Below, one piece after another: positions 36,101-47,605 of a DNA stretch of 57,071 bases. Positions within the stretch are counted from its first letter, which is position 1, and each line of letters opens with the position of its first letter. Origin of the DNA: Antrodiella citrinella (Eukaryota; Basidiomycota; Agaricomycetes; Polyporales; Steccherinaceae); assembly GCA_004802725.1 (NCBI GenBank), contig SGPM01000166.1, positions 1 to 57,071 of the forward strand. The letters run 5' to 3'. Under the pieces are notes generated by a model. That model ran no database searches. It was not told where the DNA came from and worked only from the letters and a program-made list of their open reading frames with translations. Both the position numbers and the translations under genes were made by a program.

Positions 36101-36323
36101 AGTCGCGACGGTCACTTATGTTATTCATTCAGGGATCAAGCGCACGAAGTTGCGGCTTGTGCGGTGTCGCGTCCGCATGGGTATGACCGATCGAGAGCGC
36201 CTCAAGGACGCACGTCTGGACAAGAACCTCGACGACGTTCCCCGTGACCCGGCTCCCTGGGACATCGAGCAGATATCCAGGCGCAACTCTTCCTCCCGAC
36301 CACCCTCCGTTTTACGCAACTAA
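33125..36323 (+). CDS. ATG1: ATG1, autophagy-initiating Ser/Thr kinase (ULK family)
   Basis: The kinase domain is near the N-terminus: [21 protein letters not shown] (Gly loop), [10 protein letters not shown] (ATP Lys), [31 protein letters not shown], then [14 protein letters not shown] (catalytic loop), [13 protein letters not shown] (DFG), [16 protein letters not shown] and [12 protein letters not shown]. The insert with Tyr and Pro between GRVEGL and [11 protein letters not shown] is typical of fungal Atg1. A long Ser/Pro-rich linker follows, then the C-terminal helical region ([39 protein letters not shown]) that binds Atg13 in this family. The gene ends PPSVLRN. It has about nine introns, several close to kinase motifs. 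Atg1 phosphorylates early autophagy factors at the phagophore assembly site. Confidence 0.95.
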
Positions 36324-36757
36324 CATCCTCTCCTGTCTTCTCATCGCACCAATAGATGTGTCTTTCCGCCTTCACTTGCATTTCCCCTTTCCCCATCATC
36401 GTATTTATGTGTTTTATGCCTGGGTCGCTTTCCCCTCATTCCCCGTGTTGATCTTTTACCCCTCATGGCTCTTTTAGTTGGACGCATCGCATCCTCATCC
36501 CCATCCCTCATCCTCCTCTCGCGTTTACCATGTACTGCTAATATCTATTGCTACAACATCTGTACTGCTCGTCCTCGACACATGCTATTGCTATGTATTC
36601 TATCCTCATTTTTTTCCTTCCAACACCTTCTCCTTTTTGCATCCCATACCTCTTCATGTTCTCCCTTTTCTCATTCTGGTCAATGGATGACATAGGTCAC
36701 GTACGCACGTGTCTTAGGCGTACCGATACGCAAGACACGGAATATATAACTGGTTTT
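36324..36757. other. Pyrimidine-rich intergenic between convergent ATG1 and FOL1
   Basis: 434 bp, strongly C/T-rich on the plus strand (about 36360-36690). It holds both 3' ends. No gene is supported. Confidence 0.45.
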
Positions 36758-39553
36758 TCAACCCATGATCGCAGATGTGATCCTCACAACGTCGCCCAGC
36801 CCTTCAACGTTGTGCACGCGCACGATTTCCGCTTTTGACTGTACGGCCCAGGCGATAGCACCAGCCGTGGCGAAGTCCCTGCCGTCTGCTTTGGTCTGAC
36901 GTCCGGCGTACGAACCTTCTTCGTCCGGATTTTCGAGCAGCAGGCCTAAGAACGACTTCCTTGATGCACCAACGAGCATGGGGTACCCAGCTAGAGCGTT
37001 GAGATGCGGTGGGTTCCCGACGCGGAACTCAGGATCGGTGAAGGTGTTTGCGTGGCGTAGAAGTTCCAGGTTTCCCTCCACGTGCTTGCTGAACCCGACC
37101 CCGGGGTCGGATGATGACGAGCCACCTTCTCAGCCCACCTTTCCCCTTCACGATCGATTCCACCCGCGCGCCGAGTTCGACTCGGACTCCCTCGACCGTC
37201 GAACTGTCCTCGACGTAGGCATATTCGGAGTAGTCCTTGTTGGCGGACGGAACGCCGCGGGAGTGCATGAGCACGACAGGGACGACGAGCTCCCTCGCAA
37301 CCTGCTTCATCTTCGCGAAGTTCTCATCGGACGACGCGTCAACAGGCCACCCGGGCCCGCGGAACGCGTACACGTCGTTAATGCAGTTCGCACCAGCGTG
37401 GACCGCTTCCTCAGCGACCTCCCACCGGAACGTGTCCACGCTGATCAGGAGCTCGCGCGACGGGTCGCCGAGGGCGCCTTGTTGAAACTGCGTGCGGATT
37501 GCTTGGATGACGGGGACGACACGGGTGAACTCTTCTTCCGGCGTGACGTGCTCTGCGCCAGGACGCGTTGAGTATCCGCCGACGTCTAGGATGTCTGCGC
37601 CAGCTTCTGCGGCGAGCTGAGCGTACCGCAGCGCAGCGGGTATGGTGTTGTTCACGGCGCCATCGGAGAAGGAGTCTGGGGTGACGTTCAGGGTGCCCAT
37701 GATGTACGTCTTGCGCTTTGGAAGGGCTTTTGTAGGTAGGGATGTGGATGAGACAACGGGGTATTTCCAGTAAGTAGCGGTTGGTGGGACAGGGGATATT
37801 CTGGGAAGCTGGGAGGACTCTGGCTCCGATGGAGTGTCTGGACCACAGAAAGGGTATCGAGGGAAAGGCGTTACTTTGTTCATCAGAGGCGTGTCGGCAG
37901 GTTGTATATTGATCAAGTCTGAGAAAAGGCTTCTGATAGAGCATTTTGCGACAGGGTGGATATATCCTGGTATCATGCTACGGTGGATTCTTGTGTCAAA
38001 CACACAACAACGCGAGGAAGGAGACACTCACTCGTTGAGAGGCCGTAGCACAAACTCTCGTTCCAGCATTCTAGGGTGAGGTACAACCAAGTGACCTTCC
38101 AAATGTTCTGCCGATAGCGAGCGTGAGTTTGTGGGGCGAGTATCGACCGTCCTTGTGGAGTAGAGGAGGACATCCAAGTCTATGGCGCGTGGTCCGTTAC
38201 GGAAAGAAACGACCCGGCCTACAATCACTTCTACCCTCTTCACGAGGGTGAGCAACTGCAGTGGAGACAGATTCGTTTCAATCTACCAACAGCTTCAGTT
38301 GCGAGTAACAGAATAGGACGTCATACCACATACCATGCAAGCACAGTTGATGAACTTAGGTTGATCCGATACGTACATAGGTTCCGTCTCATACATGAAG
38401 CTAGTGTTGACGACGTTGACAAAGGCATCGGCAGAGAGCCCGTTGTAATGGACACCAGGTGTCTCCAAAACGCGAAGGGCGACTTCAATGTTAGTGAAGC
38501 GGTCGCCAAGGTTCGAGCCCAAAGCGAGAGCTGCTGTCTTGACGTCTGTTTCTTCTTCAGAGGATGTGCCTGCGGGAGACGAACCCGGGGGATCTGTTGG
38601 TGCTGAAGATGTCGACCCGGCAACTGACTCGGTGCATGGGGTCTGGGGTGCACCTGGAGTCAAGCGTACCAACTGTCCGTTCAGCAGTGCCCGAGTGATT
38701 TCTACTTCGGGTGCTTCTGCGCAAACTAATGCGCTGGGTTTGTTTCCCCGAACCGTTGCAGAAGGGGCCCTATCTTGGGAAAACTCAAGGGCAACGAGTG
38801 CGACAGAAGCTACCAGGGCCTCCAGAGTCTGAAAGTTTGTTTGAATAACATGCTTACCATTTAGTCAGCACGATACGTAAATGAAATGAGACGTCGCAAG
38901 AGACACACCAAATACATTATTCGCTCCAGGTCGCGGAACGCAAAAGGCGCGGCCGGCTGATTTTCCACAAAGGGTGCGCCCCTCTGATCTACATGCAGCG
39001 TTAAATCGAACCTAACCAGCTGAGTGTCTGCCCTCTCGCAGGCATTGACGCCAACAATAGTGCGATATTCGAGATTGTGAAGCATCAAGTCTGCAGACAA
39101 ATTTGTATTTTGTCCCCGCGTTCGTGACGTTCGAATCCCGGTTGTTGCAGGGTGCAACAAAGCTCTCGTCCTCGTTATATGCACCGTGATATCCTGCACG
39201 ACGGCATGATCAGCAAATACAGCAGCCAACAGACTACTGCACAAGTCCTCTAACGATGCGAACGTCTGGGACGTAGCTGTCGACGTCAGCGTCTTGCAGA
39301 CATCAGAGTAGTTAATAGACTGGGTGAGGTCGTCTGCGGCTGCTGCACCGGAGACATCGTACGCGATGTCCAGCGTGATCTGTACCGGTTGGAGTTTCGC
39401 GGTGTCGGATAGCCACTGTGCACCGTCGCTGAAGAACGCCATGACCTGTAGGTTCTTCACCCGGATGACATCCAGGCTATCTGGAGCATTTCTAAAACAT
39501 GGTCAGTGTCTACAGTCAGCTTGCGATGAGATGGACACTCACGTTCCAGCCAT
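36758..39553 (-). CDS. FOL1: FOL1, trifunctional DHNA/HPPK/DHPS folate enzyme, with an apparent frameshift
   Basis: Exon 1 (ATG GCT GGA AC) starts at 39553 and joins to give MAGTNAPDSLDVIRVKNLQ. The order is that of fungal Fol1. First come two dihydroneopterin-aldolase-like modules (VKNLQVMAFFSDGAQW and LMLHNLEYRTIVGVNACER). The pyrophosphokinase follows (ALALGSNLGDRFTNIEVAL, MYETEPMYV, FRNGPRAIDLDVLLY). Last is dihydropteroate synthase: YIMGTLNVTPDSFSDG, AGADILDVGGYSTRPGAEHV, LISVDTFRWEVAEEAV and INDVYAF, then LVGASRKSFLG and IVRVHNVEG, ending VVRITSAIMG. Between KGGLRRWLVII and DPGVGFSKHVEGN the frame slips by one base (an extra C at 37109/37110), inside the conserved DPG motif. No plausible intron removes it, because the only GT-AG pair would delete the motif. 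It is probably a sequence error, otherwise a broken allele. The gene is divergent from EMC2 with 443 bp between. Confidence 0.93.
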
Positions 39554-39996
39554 AGTAGTGTGGTAGTGCTCAGATCGTCACCCGATCTCGAGACAGATCC
39601 ACTGTAGATTGTTGGTTGTATAGAATTAACGGCGTAGAGACGATGAGAGTGACCAAGATATGGTGATAGAGACACTCGTCCGTGCATAGAGTGCGCAGAT
39701 AAGTAGCAATCGACAAGGTTTTCTCTGGTTTTCTCTGTTCTCATTTCCCGGGAAACGCCGGAGCTGCACGCCGTTGTGCTGATACTGAGTCCTGACCAAA
39801 AGTGTGCAAGATGTACCGTAGCAGTCATGGCGTCGAACACGATAGTCATACGAAGAGCACAAAAGCGTTCAAGATGGTGGTCATCGAAAGGGATTACTTG
39901 ACATCGGATACCAGTGATAGCATTTCGTTACCTGCGGAATAGCCGAGCGACTCGTCACAGGACCCGGAGACATACAACAGACGCCCATAACGCACC
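39554..39996. promoter_or_regulatory. Bidirectional promoter between FOL1 and EMC2
   Basis: 443 bp separate the two start codons. No TATA box stands out on either side, as is common for housekeeping genes. Confidence 0.4.
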
Positions 39997-41162
39997 ATGG
40001 AAGTGACCGCCGCACTCCAGAAACTCGCAGCTTACGAGCCACGGGAAAGCCAGAGATCACAACGACTGTTGGAGGAAGGCCAGACGGTTCTGAAGAATAA
40101 TGCGTATTTGAAACGAGGAGATGAAGGTACGAGATGTCGATTCGCGGTGTATCGCAGCTAATTACGCCGGTTCTCACCGTGGTCTTTGTTAGGTTGGGAG
40201 ACTTTGGAGAAGCTGGCGTTGGCGGCGTTGGACCAGGGGGACATAGAGGTCGCGAATGTGTGTATTGGACTATACTCTATGTGATACAAGAACTCACGAG
40301 TGTACACAGAAATGTCTCAAGATTCTCAGTGACCGCTTCCCCGAGTCTTCACGCGTAGACTGCTTAACTGGCATCCGGATAGAAGTCACAGAGACCCCAG
40401 AGATTGCTCTGAGCTTCTACGACTCGCTACTAGAAGGGGATGCTACCAATGCCGTGCGTCACCTACCTCATACTTCACGTATTCGCTCCAACACGCAGCC
40501 CGCAGGCATTCTGGCGACGGAAAGCTGCCGTGTACAGGAAACAAGGCAAGACCGACCTCGCCGTAAAAGAACTCTCCACCATGCTCGATACCTACTACAC
40601 CGAAGTCGAAGGCTGGCTCGAGCTCGCGGACATCTATAGCACCTGCCAGCAATACACCTATGCCCTCCAATCATTGTCGCACACCCTCCTCCTCGCCCCG
40701 CAGAACCCGGTGCACTTTTTGTTGTTTGCGGAGACGGCGTATCTTGCGGCGGACGTGCCGCTGGCACTGAAGATGTATTTGCAGGTGGTGGATATGACGG
40801 ACGACGATGATGATGACGTGCCCCCGATTGATAGTATACCGACGGGGCTGACGTTGAGGGCGTGGTATGGCGTGAAGCTGGTGCGTTCCGTCTGCTTTCT
40901 GCCTTTGGTATTCGCATCTGACTCGTTTTCCTGACTCGAATAGTGTACACAACGTCTAACAGCCGAACCCCGTCTCCTGACGTCCTCTGCCTCCCAGACT
41001 GCCGCGCCCGCAGCAACGGCGATATCCTCTCTCGATGACCTGGCTACGGAGCGACTCCGGACGGCAGACTTGAACCTCGCAGGGGACCTCGTACCGAAAG
41101 GCGACAGTGCCCTGATTGGCGCTATCGCGAAGCTCATTGGCAAGTCTGGGAGCAAGTCATAG
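39997..41162 (+). CDS. EMC2: EMC2, ER membrane protein complex subunit 2 (TPR)
   Basis: Starts MEVTAALQKLAAYEPRES and splices through QRLLEEGQTVLKNNAYLKRGDEG, WETLEKLALAALDQGDIEVAN, KCLKILSDRFPESSRVDCL, IALSFYDSLLEGDATNA joined to AFWRRKAAVYRKQGKTDLAVK, then ELADIYSTCQQYTYALQSL and FAETAYLAADVPLALKMYL. These are TPR helices. The end DLVPKGDSALIGAIAKLIGK is characteristic of fungal Emc2. In the EMC, which inserts tail-anchored and multipass proteins into the ER membrane, Emc2 is the cytosolic TPR scaffold. An Asp-rich run (MTDDDDDDVPP) precedes the last helices. Four introns. Confidence 0.92.
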
Positions 41163-41384
41163 GTGTCGTGGCGACCGGATGAGTGGGATAGAGCTTAGAT
41201 TCATCGTTTTTGTTGTCATTACGCACAGTTTATCTATATTTCGGTGAGTGTATACGTTACGGAGAACGAAACCGGATTATTGTGCACTGCATGCGCTGCT
41301 CAGCTACTACACACGGACTTCGGAAAGTACAACAAGGAATCGCATTATTACAACGTGCTAGCACGACAAGACACGGCATTCTAT

Positions 41385-43104
41385 CTATCCGAGCCTCGCA
41401 TGCTCACCCCTGGGGTACACACCGTACGGGTTCCACTTCAGAACGGCGTCCTTCTTCCCATGCACGTCCTCGGTGATGCTCTTGTACCCAGCCACGGTCA
41501 TAGTGATGTCCAGATCCGCGAGTAAGCTCCTCATGACGTGCCTGCACCCAGGCGCACCGTCGTGCGACATGCCCCAGACGTACAAGCGGCCGACCATGAC
41601 GGCGTGTGCGCCCAGTGCGATGGCTTTAAATACGTCGGAGCCGGTGCGGATGCCCGAGTCGAAGAGGATGGACATCTCTATATCGAGGGATGAGAGACGG
41701 TACTATGAGAGGGGGAGGAGAAACGACGTACTATCCCCAACAGCCTCAACGATCTCAGGAAGCATCTCCAAGCTAGACACAGCACCATCGACCTGTCTAC
41801 CCGCATGATTTGTCACAACGATCCCATCGCACCCGACGTCCAGCGCGATCTTCGCGTCCGCAGCGCACTGGATGCCTTTGATGAGGAACGGCCTGCCACC
41901 GGAGATGCGCTTCCACTCCTTGATCAGCCATGTGATCTTCTCCCAAGTGTGCGCCTTGCCGTGCCATACGCTGGAGTCGATCCATTTGCCGGTGTCCTGC
42001 TTGAGGTCTTCACCGTGCTTCCGCATGAACACGGGGTCGGAGGAGCCAGTCTCGTTGCCGACCTATCAAACCGGTCAGCGGTTGCACACAACGATAGAGA
42101 GAGATGTGAGTCAGACGTACGGGGTTGGGGTAGTAGAACACGTAGTTGGCGATGTTAATGTCCGTCGGACGCCAGCCGAGTTGCCAGGTGTCGGTGGTGA
42201 GCATGAGGACGTCGAATCCGGACTTCCAGGCCCGGTTCAACAGAGACAAAGTCTGCAAAGTACGGCGGTAAGTAAGGTGGACAGGTCAGATAGTCGTGGT
42301 GCGTACCAATTCATCGTCGTGTCCCATGTACAACTGGAAGAAACGCGGGCTAGTAGCTTTGCCACCGTTAGGACCGTCATAGTGGTGCACACTATTGCTC
42401 TCGTTCTTCTCCGACGCGCCAGCCTCATTGGCAGCAGCGACGGCCTCGATAGGCTGAGACGCAGCGGTAGACAAGCAGTACTATAAGCAGATGTTATGAT
42501 TTCAAGTATGAGATGGGGCGTAAAAGTACAAGGCATACCGGGATACCGAGTTCACCAGCGATGCGAGCTGGTATGAGTTCACCTTCGCTCGCGTAGAGCT
42601 TGTTGATGCCGATAGGGGCGAAGAGGATGGGGGCAGGGATGCGGTGACCGAACAAGGTGACTGGCGGCCATTAGTGCTATTTCGGACTGTAGTGCAGAAC
42701 TGCTCACTGGACAAGTCCCTGGTGTTGGTGTCGACCAAGGCGCGCGGAATGATGCGCCAGTTGTAGAAGGATTCCCTGTAGCAAGTGACTGGTCAGACGC
42801 GTGGTCGTACGAAAAAGACGTGAACGTCTGAGACCTGTTGGCCCTGTCAGTCCATCCGAGTCCAGCGTTCGAGTTGGCGTAGAAGTAGCCGTGCTCGCTG
42901 AGCTTGCGCTTCGTGGATTCTTGGAGCTCATCGGCATGAACAGAGAAAGGAGGCACTGTGACAAAAAAGTCAGTTATTCGTCAGGGCATCGCGACAATAA
43001 GCTCGCTACTTACATTGTCCGGTGGTACCTCCTGCCTTGAAGATATCGCGTTGGTAGAGGGAGTAGTGGGGCGAAGCACCCTTCTGCAGATTGGTAGGGT
43101 CCAT
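41385..43104 (-). CDS. FMN-dependent 2-hydroxy-acid dehydrogenase/oxidase (lactate type)
   Basis: ATG 43104 gives MDPTNLQKGASPHYSLYQRD. The protein continues with ESFYNWRIIPRALVDTNTRD, LFGHRIPAPILFAPIGINKL, GIPYCLSTAASQ, RFFQLYMGHDDEL, DVLMLTTDTWQLGWR and RPFLIKGIQCAADAKIALD. The FMN/substrate motif CDGIVVTNHAGRQVDGA follows; its His and Arg are the catalytic base and substrate-binding residue of the family. Then MSILFDSGIRTGSDVFKAIALGA. There is no cytochrome b5 domain, unlike yeast cytochrome b2, so it resembles lactate oxidase or glycolate oxidase-type enzymes. Substrate is uncertain. A TATA box lies at 43184-43191. The gene is convergent with EMC2, the stop codons 222 bp apart. Confidence 0.92.
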
Positions 43105-43183
43105 TGGGGGTTGAGTATGAGTAGTGGAGACGAGGATGATGTTCAAACTTTGAACTGATGAATAACAAAAGACACCGCGGTGG

Positions 43184-43191
43184 TATATATA
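43184..43191 (-). promoter_or_regulatory. TATA box of the FMN dehydrogenase gene
   Basis: TATATATA, 80 bp upstream of ATG 43104. It suggests inducible expression. Confidence 0.5.
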
Positions 43192-44289
43192 GGGTTTGTC
43201 GTCGCGAAAGGTGTTTGCCACCAAGGGATGGAGAAGGTCCACAGGCGTGACATCATCATGCAGTCGGAGCTAATTCCGTGAGCCAAAATTGCCGTCTTCA
43301 GGTGCCAGTGAATTCTGAACGGGAATCCGTCACACTGATCGAGTCTACGAGAACTACGGAGTGGACAATGCATGTTGTGTGGCGCCCACAGCATCGAAGC
43401 CACGTCGGAATAAAGCAAGGTCGTGCTGGAGGTCCGTTTCGTAGGCGATGTCCTCGGAGCAGCGAGAAAGGAACACGAGCGGGAGCCGTCGGAAAACGCC
43501 AGTCGATACCACAACTTGAGGCGGAGTGCCGAGAATAGCTGCCCGCTCTTTCACGGAAAGTGCGACGAAAGTTGCGCAGCGTGAGTTAACAAATTAGTTT
43601 AGAACACAAAAACCTCAACACGTCCGACTAATTCAACGTCAAAGCCGTAGCTGAAACGGTGAAGCCCTCTGAAGTTTCCCGTCTCTGTTACAGCTGTTTA
43701 GCTTTTCGTACTATCAACGAACCAGAGTTGCAAAACCACACCCCAAGTTTGCAAATTTCGCCGTGTAGGTCGTAGATCATAAGCAAACAGCCTCGGTCTT
43801 TTTATAGTGGGTGTGTATAGTGTATTTCTATGTGTCAATGTAGTATCAAGTCTGTCAGATTACGCACTGCAAAAATGGAGATCAAAAGGTGTGATTTTGC
43901 ACTTCTTTGAGAGGCATCATTTGTTCAGATCCCGGACGAGGTTGCATCGGCTAGTATGGTAAGACTCGCTACTTCTGCAGCACAAGTTGTTCGACATGTC
44001 GTCCATGACAGAGTATCACGGCAAGGCGGGAGAGACGGAGTGAACAGCGATTGTAGAAGACGGAGCACCGTCCCAAAATCAACGGAGAGTCGGAGAGCAA
44101 CTTGAACGAACAAGGACGACCACAACGGAACTCGAGGGCTCCCACGTGGCAAACTCCGGGGGGATGTAAGCGGCTGCTGATGAGCGGAGTGTCGGAGTCC
44201 GAACCTTATTGGGTGGTCAACTGTACAGGACCAAGCCGACTCCTCTCAACGACGCCCTCGACGACCACGCTACCCCGCCTCAAGACAAT
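43192..44289. other. Intergenic between divergent FMN enzyme and eS30 genes
   Basis: About 1.1 kb with no frame of family support. Both promoters must lie here. Confidence 0.45.
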
Positions 44290-44844
44290 ATGGGAAAAGG
44301 TGTCGTCGCCGTCCTCAACGTTTCTGACATCTCGTTACTCATCGTCATGCTCTCCATACAGTTCACGGATCTCTCGCCCGTGCCGGCAAAGTAAAATCGC
44401 AGACCCCCAAGGTCGAAAAGCAGGAGAAGAAGAAGGTGCCCAAGGGCCGTGCTAAGAAGCGCATTCTCTACAACCGCAGGTGTGTACTCGTTCATACTAG
44501 AAACCGTATCCTGCCGTCTGACGAGGTTTGCTAGATTCGTGAACGTCACCCTGCTCCCTAACGGCAAGCGGAAAATGTGAGCGCGAATTTCTTCATAATT
44601 CTTGACCATCCACGATGGACTCGATGCAGCATTCGCTTGCCTCGCCGTCTCCTTGACACCATTCTCTGTGGTTTCCTGATGATATACACAATAGTTCAAA
44701 CTGAAACTATCCTGTTGATAAAAATACGAAACGTCTTTCGCTCCTATCTGACTTTTCCACCTCCACTTCCCTATCTCATCCAATCTCTTCGAACTTCTCG
44801 CTGATATCCCCTCTCTTCGTAGGAACGCCAACCCCGAGAAGTAA
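44290..44844 (+). CDS. RPS30: 40S ribosomal protein eS30
   Basis: Four exons, 44290-44299, 44362-44479, 44535-44576 and 44823-44844, give exactly 63 residues: [19 protein letters not shown], then [24 protein letters not shown] joined to [14 protein letters not shown] and NANPEK. This is the full eS30 sequence pattern. There is no ubiquitin-like N-terminal fusion (unlike animal FAU), as usual in fungi. The last intron is the longest (246 bp). The gene is so finely split that no single exon exceeds 40 codons. Confidence 0.96.
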
Positions 44845-45951
44845 AAACCTGCTCAACCACCCTCCTCCGCGGCGCAGCAGGCGTCCTTGTATTACCTCGG
44901 TTAGCCTTCGTCGGCGCCGGCATGGAGAGCTTTGGAGTCCACACATTCTCGCTGTTTGTCGTCATCGCACATATGCAATTCACGCTCTGCCATCCATGTC
45001 CTATTTCATGCTCCCCCCTTTCCTATACATCTAGCTATGACCAAGGGCTCGTAAGCACTGAGTCGTGATTGTATCAATTATGTTTGACGTGTGTTGTTCT
45101 CTTTATCTGTGAACATCTAAAGGCTGATTTGTTCTCTTGGCTCGAGTGAGTGATACGGTCCGCTGAGATGTTCGACGTGTCAATTGGCTAGACATTTGAC
45201 CATGACGAACCCACAAACATACCTCCAGTTCGCACCGCTTGTTACATCTGGTGACCGAGATGTCTTCGTCTTTGAGTTTGACGTCCGTTGCGACCCTTAC
45301 AATCGCTATCTTTATTGACAGTTCCGTCTCTCTCACTCGTGAAAGCATATTGAACATTCAATGCATCGGCGACCTGGATTCTGACAAGTGTTTTGCATCG
45401 CCTCTTGGCTAGACCTTGTTCCTCGGATATGGTGTTATCGAACGCTCGCGTTGAACCCTTCGTGCTGTGAGTGACCCATCCATGTAAGTTTGACCTCTTA
45501 ACTTTGCTGTCGTTTTTTCTGATGCTTATACAGCAGGTTCGATAAGAATGAGCCACAGCGGACAGGAACGTGAACCGAAAAGAAACATAAGTGTATCTGT
45601 GTCAGTAGACGTTGCCGCCGACCAAGTTGAGACCGCCTTCCTCCACCTCATGTCGTGAGCTCTTGAGGAATTACCCTCACGAGCTCTCAGTTCGGATGGT
45701 GAAGCGACTCGTTATCGTACATCACCTTCCTGAGTTTCCATGGCAGGCTTCTTAGATGGAGAAGTCCTTCGTACTATTCTCGAGGAACGCTTTGAAATTC
45801 CTTCTGGGTGCAATGTAACCTCGCCTTTCGGATTGAAACTATGTGACTATAAGTAATGTACTACATCTTGTTTGCTTTGTCTCACGCTTATGGTTGTTGC
45901 CCTCCAGACTGACTCGACTTTAAGACCACATATTCATATTCTCGTCATCTC
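44845..45951. other. eS30 3' region and upstream unit of DUF6533 copy A
   Basis: From about 45085 the sequence is homologous to the stretches before copy B (about 46990-47605) and copy C (about 49790-50553). Shared landmarks are GTGTGTTGTTCT (copies A and C), a GGTGACcGAGnTGTCTTC-like element, and CTATAAG shortly before each start. Nothing in it is convincingly coding. Confidence 0.5.
45847..45853 (+). promoter_or_regulatory. CTATAAG element before copy A
   Basis: A TATA-like CTATAAG 99 bp before ATG 45952. The same seven bases occur before copies B (47538-47544) and C (50476-50482). Confidence 0.45.
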
Positions 45952-46931
45952 ATGGCAGAAAACGAATTGGTCCCTGTGGATCTCATTGCTGCTTTCGAGC
46001 AGGCGAAGGTCAAGACGGTGTGTACCCTCGTATATCTACGTGGAGTCGTGTATTGATAATTGCTCGATTGTACAGTATTTGCGTTGTATGCTTCTGCTAT
46101 TTTCGATCGTCCGGTGCTGACGCGCTAATGATTCTTACAGTTGCTGCGGACACAATACTAGTAAGTAGTGCTTGAGAAGTTCGAATGCTGTTCACAATGC
46201 TGATACAATTACAGGTATTCGATTACTTCTTGACTCTAAGCTCCGATGTCAATCTCATTTGGCCATCGAAAATGACCGTGACGAAATTGTTGTACTTCTG
46301 TACCAGGTATTCAGCATTCAGTGACGCAGTTGTCGGGCTGTACTGTATGTCTTCTTTCTGTTATCTTTACGCTGTTCACTCAGATAGCTTGAAGACGATT
46401 ATATCTGTGGCCGAATGTCGACAAATGGATTCCATCAATAGCTGTGAGTCAATTTCTAGTCACTGGTACCCTTGTCTGCAATACCGCCCGCTCGACAAGT
46501 GTACATACCTGTAGAGTAAATTTAATGACCGACTGTGTGTTGAACAGGGCTTATCACGATAGGTATCATCATAGCCGAAGGTACGATGCTCATGTCTTTT
46601 GCTAGAATCCGCATTATCCTGATACCTTGTCCAGTGATTCCCATAATTAGAACATGGGCATTATGGGGACGCGGCAAACGTATGGGCATCGCCCTCGCTT
46701 CATTGCTTCTAGGAGCTGTCGCTGTAGCAGGCATAGTCGAAGCACACTACTTTAAGACACGGACCTGTAAGAATCTCTAATTAGTTTCTGAACCTGATGA
46801 AGACTGACGTGGAACGCGGGTAACGTCCAGTTGCGTCATGGCCAGGCAGTCCGACTCCAGGCAGTATTCTCATCGCAAGATGCGATTTATACCGTGTCAG
46901 TGCTCTTGTTCAGCTCATCCCTGGGATTTGA
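45952..46931 (+). pseudogene. DUF6533-type membrane protein, copy A, 3'-truncated
   Basis: Starts MAENELVPVDLIAAFEQAKVK. Spliced exons give YLRFAADTIL, VFDYFLTLSSDVNLIWPSK, LLYFCTRYSAFSDAVVGLYY, TISVAECRQMDSI-like sequence, WLITIGIIIAE, RTWALWGRGKRMGIALASL and VEAHYFKTRT. This is the first half of the family, with an N-terminal DUF6533 domain and about four membrane helices. After PGSPTPGSILIA the frame departs from the other copies and stops at 46929. The second half (the exons for LYRDG, the Ser/Asn helix and the QRALHS tail) is absent: the DNA passes directly into the upstream region of copy B. It may still yield a short protein, but compared with copy C it is missing roughly 130 residues. 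Confidence 0.7.
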
Positions 46932-47537
46932 ACGCGTGGAGTCGGATATCTTTCTTGCCTGGTATGCGTGGTGTTCCCTATCTCACCGTTCATTAACCTG
47001 GTGACAGAGTCGTCTTCCATTTCAACGACTTACTCATTCCTTTGCAGCGGCGCCCAACTTCTTTGCAATCTTTGTCTGACATTGACAGTTCGGTGTTGAT
47101 TGGTTCAAGTTGTCGACTCCTTTTTGACCAGTTGTTCATGCGCACACTAGTATGTTCATTGGGTAAAAGTCCTCTTATGGTTCGCCGTGACTGCGTTGTG
47201 CTGTGAGTGGCTCGTCTATCTAAGACATGAAATCCCAATCTAACATTGCCTTTCATGATCATTGATAGCGCTGGTCCGTAGCGAGCAGGAGCGTGAATCG
47301 AAGATACATTCATGTCAGTGGGCCCTACGACAAGCCGCTTGAGTTTGCCTTTCTTCGCCAGATGTCGTCGACTCTTCAAGGGGAACCACGCACCGCCATA
47401 ACAAGGTCTCGCTGTATTTGAACAAACTACCTCATCTATTGCCAAGATTTCGATCATTCGCAAGTAATGTTTCGAAGTTTATCATGGGCGCTGTCACACT
47501 GCTGTGCGGTACGCCAGTGAACTTTCAAACTGGGTAG

Positions 47538-47544
47538 CTATAAG
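47538..47544 (+). promoter_or_regulatory. CTATAAG element before copy B
   Basis: Same element as before copies A and C, 62 bp before ATG 47606. Confidence 0.4.
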
Positions 47545-47605
47545 TACCGTACTCCGTCCTGTTCGCTTGCCTCAATCCTACTATCTTCTACGCTGACTAT
47601 CTCCA

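Noticed and set aside
36465..36695. Hydrophobic 70-76 residue plus-strand frames after ATG1.
   Set aside because: They come from a pyrimidine-rich 3' region; the apparent hydrophobicity reflects T-rich codons.
39110..39150. GTTCGAATCC resembling a tRNA T-loop.
   Set aside because: It lies inside a FOL1 exon, and no matching acceptor stem, D-arm or anticodon arm is found around it.
28617..43104. A secondary-metabolite gene cluster formed by the reductases, questin oxidase and FMN enzyme.
   Set aside because: Housekeeping genes (ATG1, FOL1, EMC2) separate them, and no synthase, transporter or cluster regulator is present.
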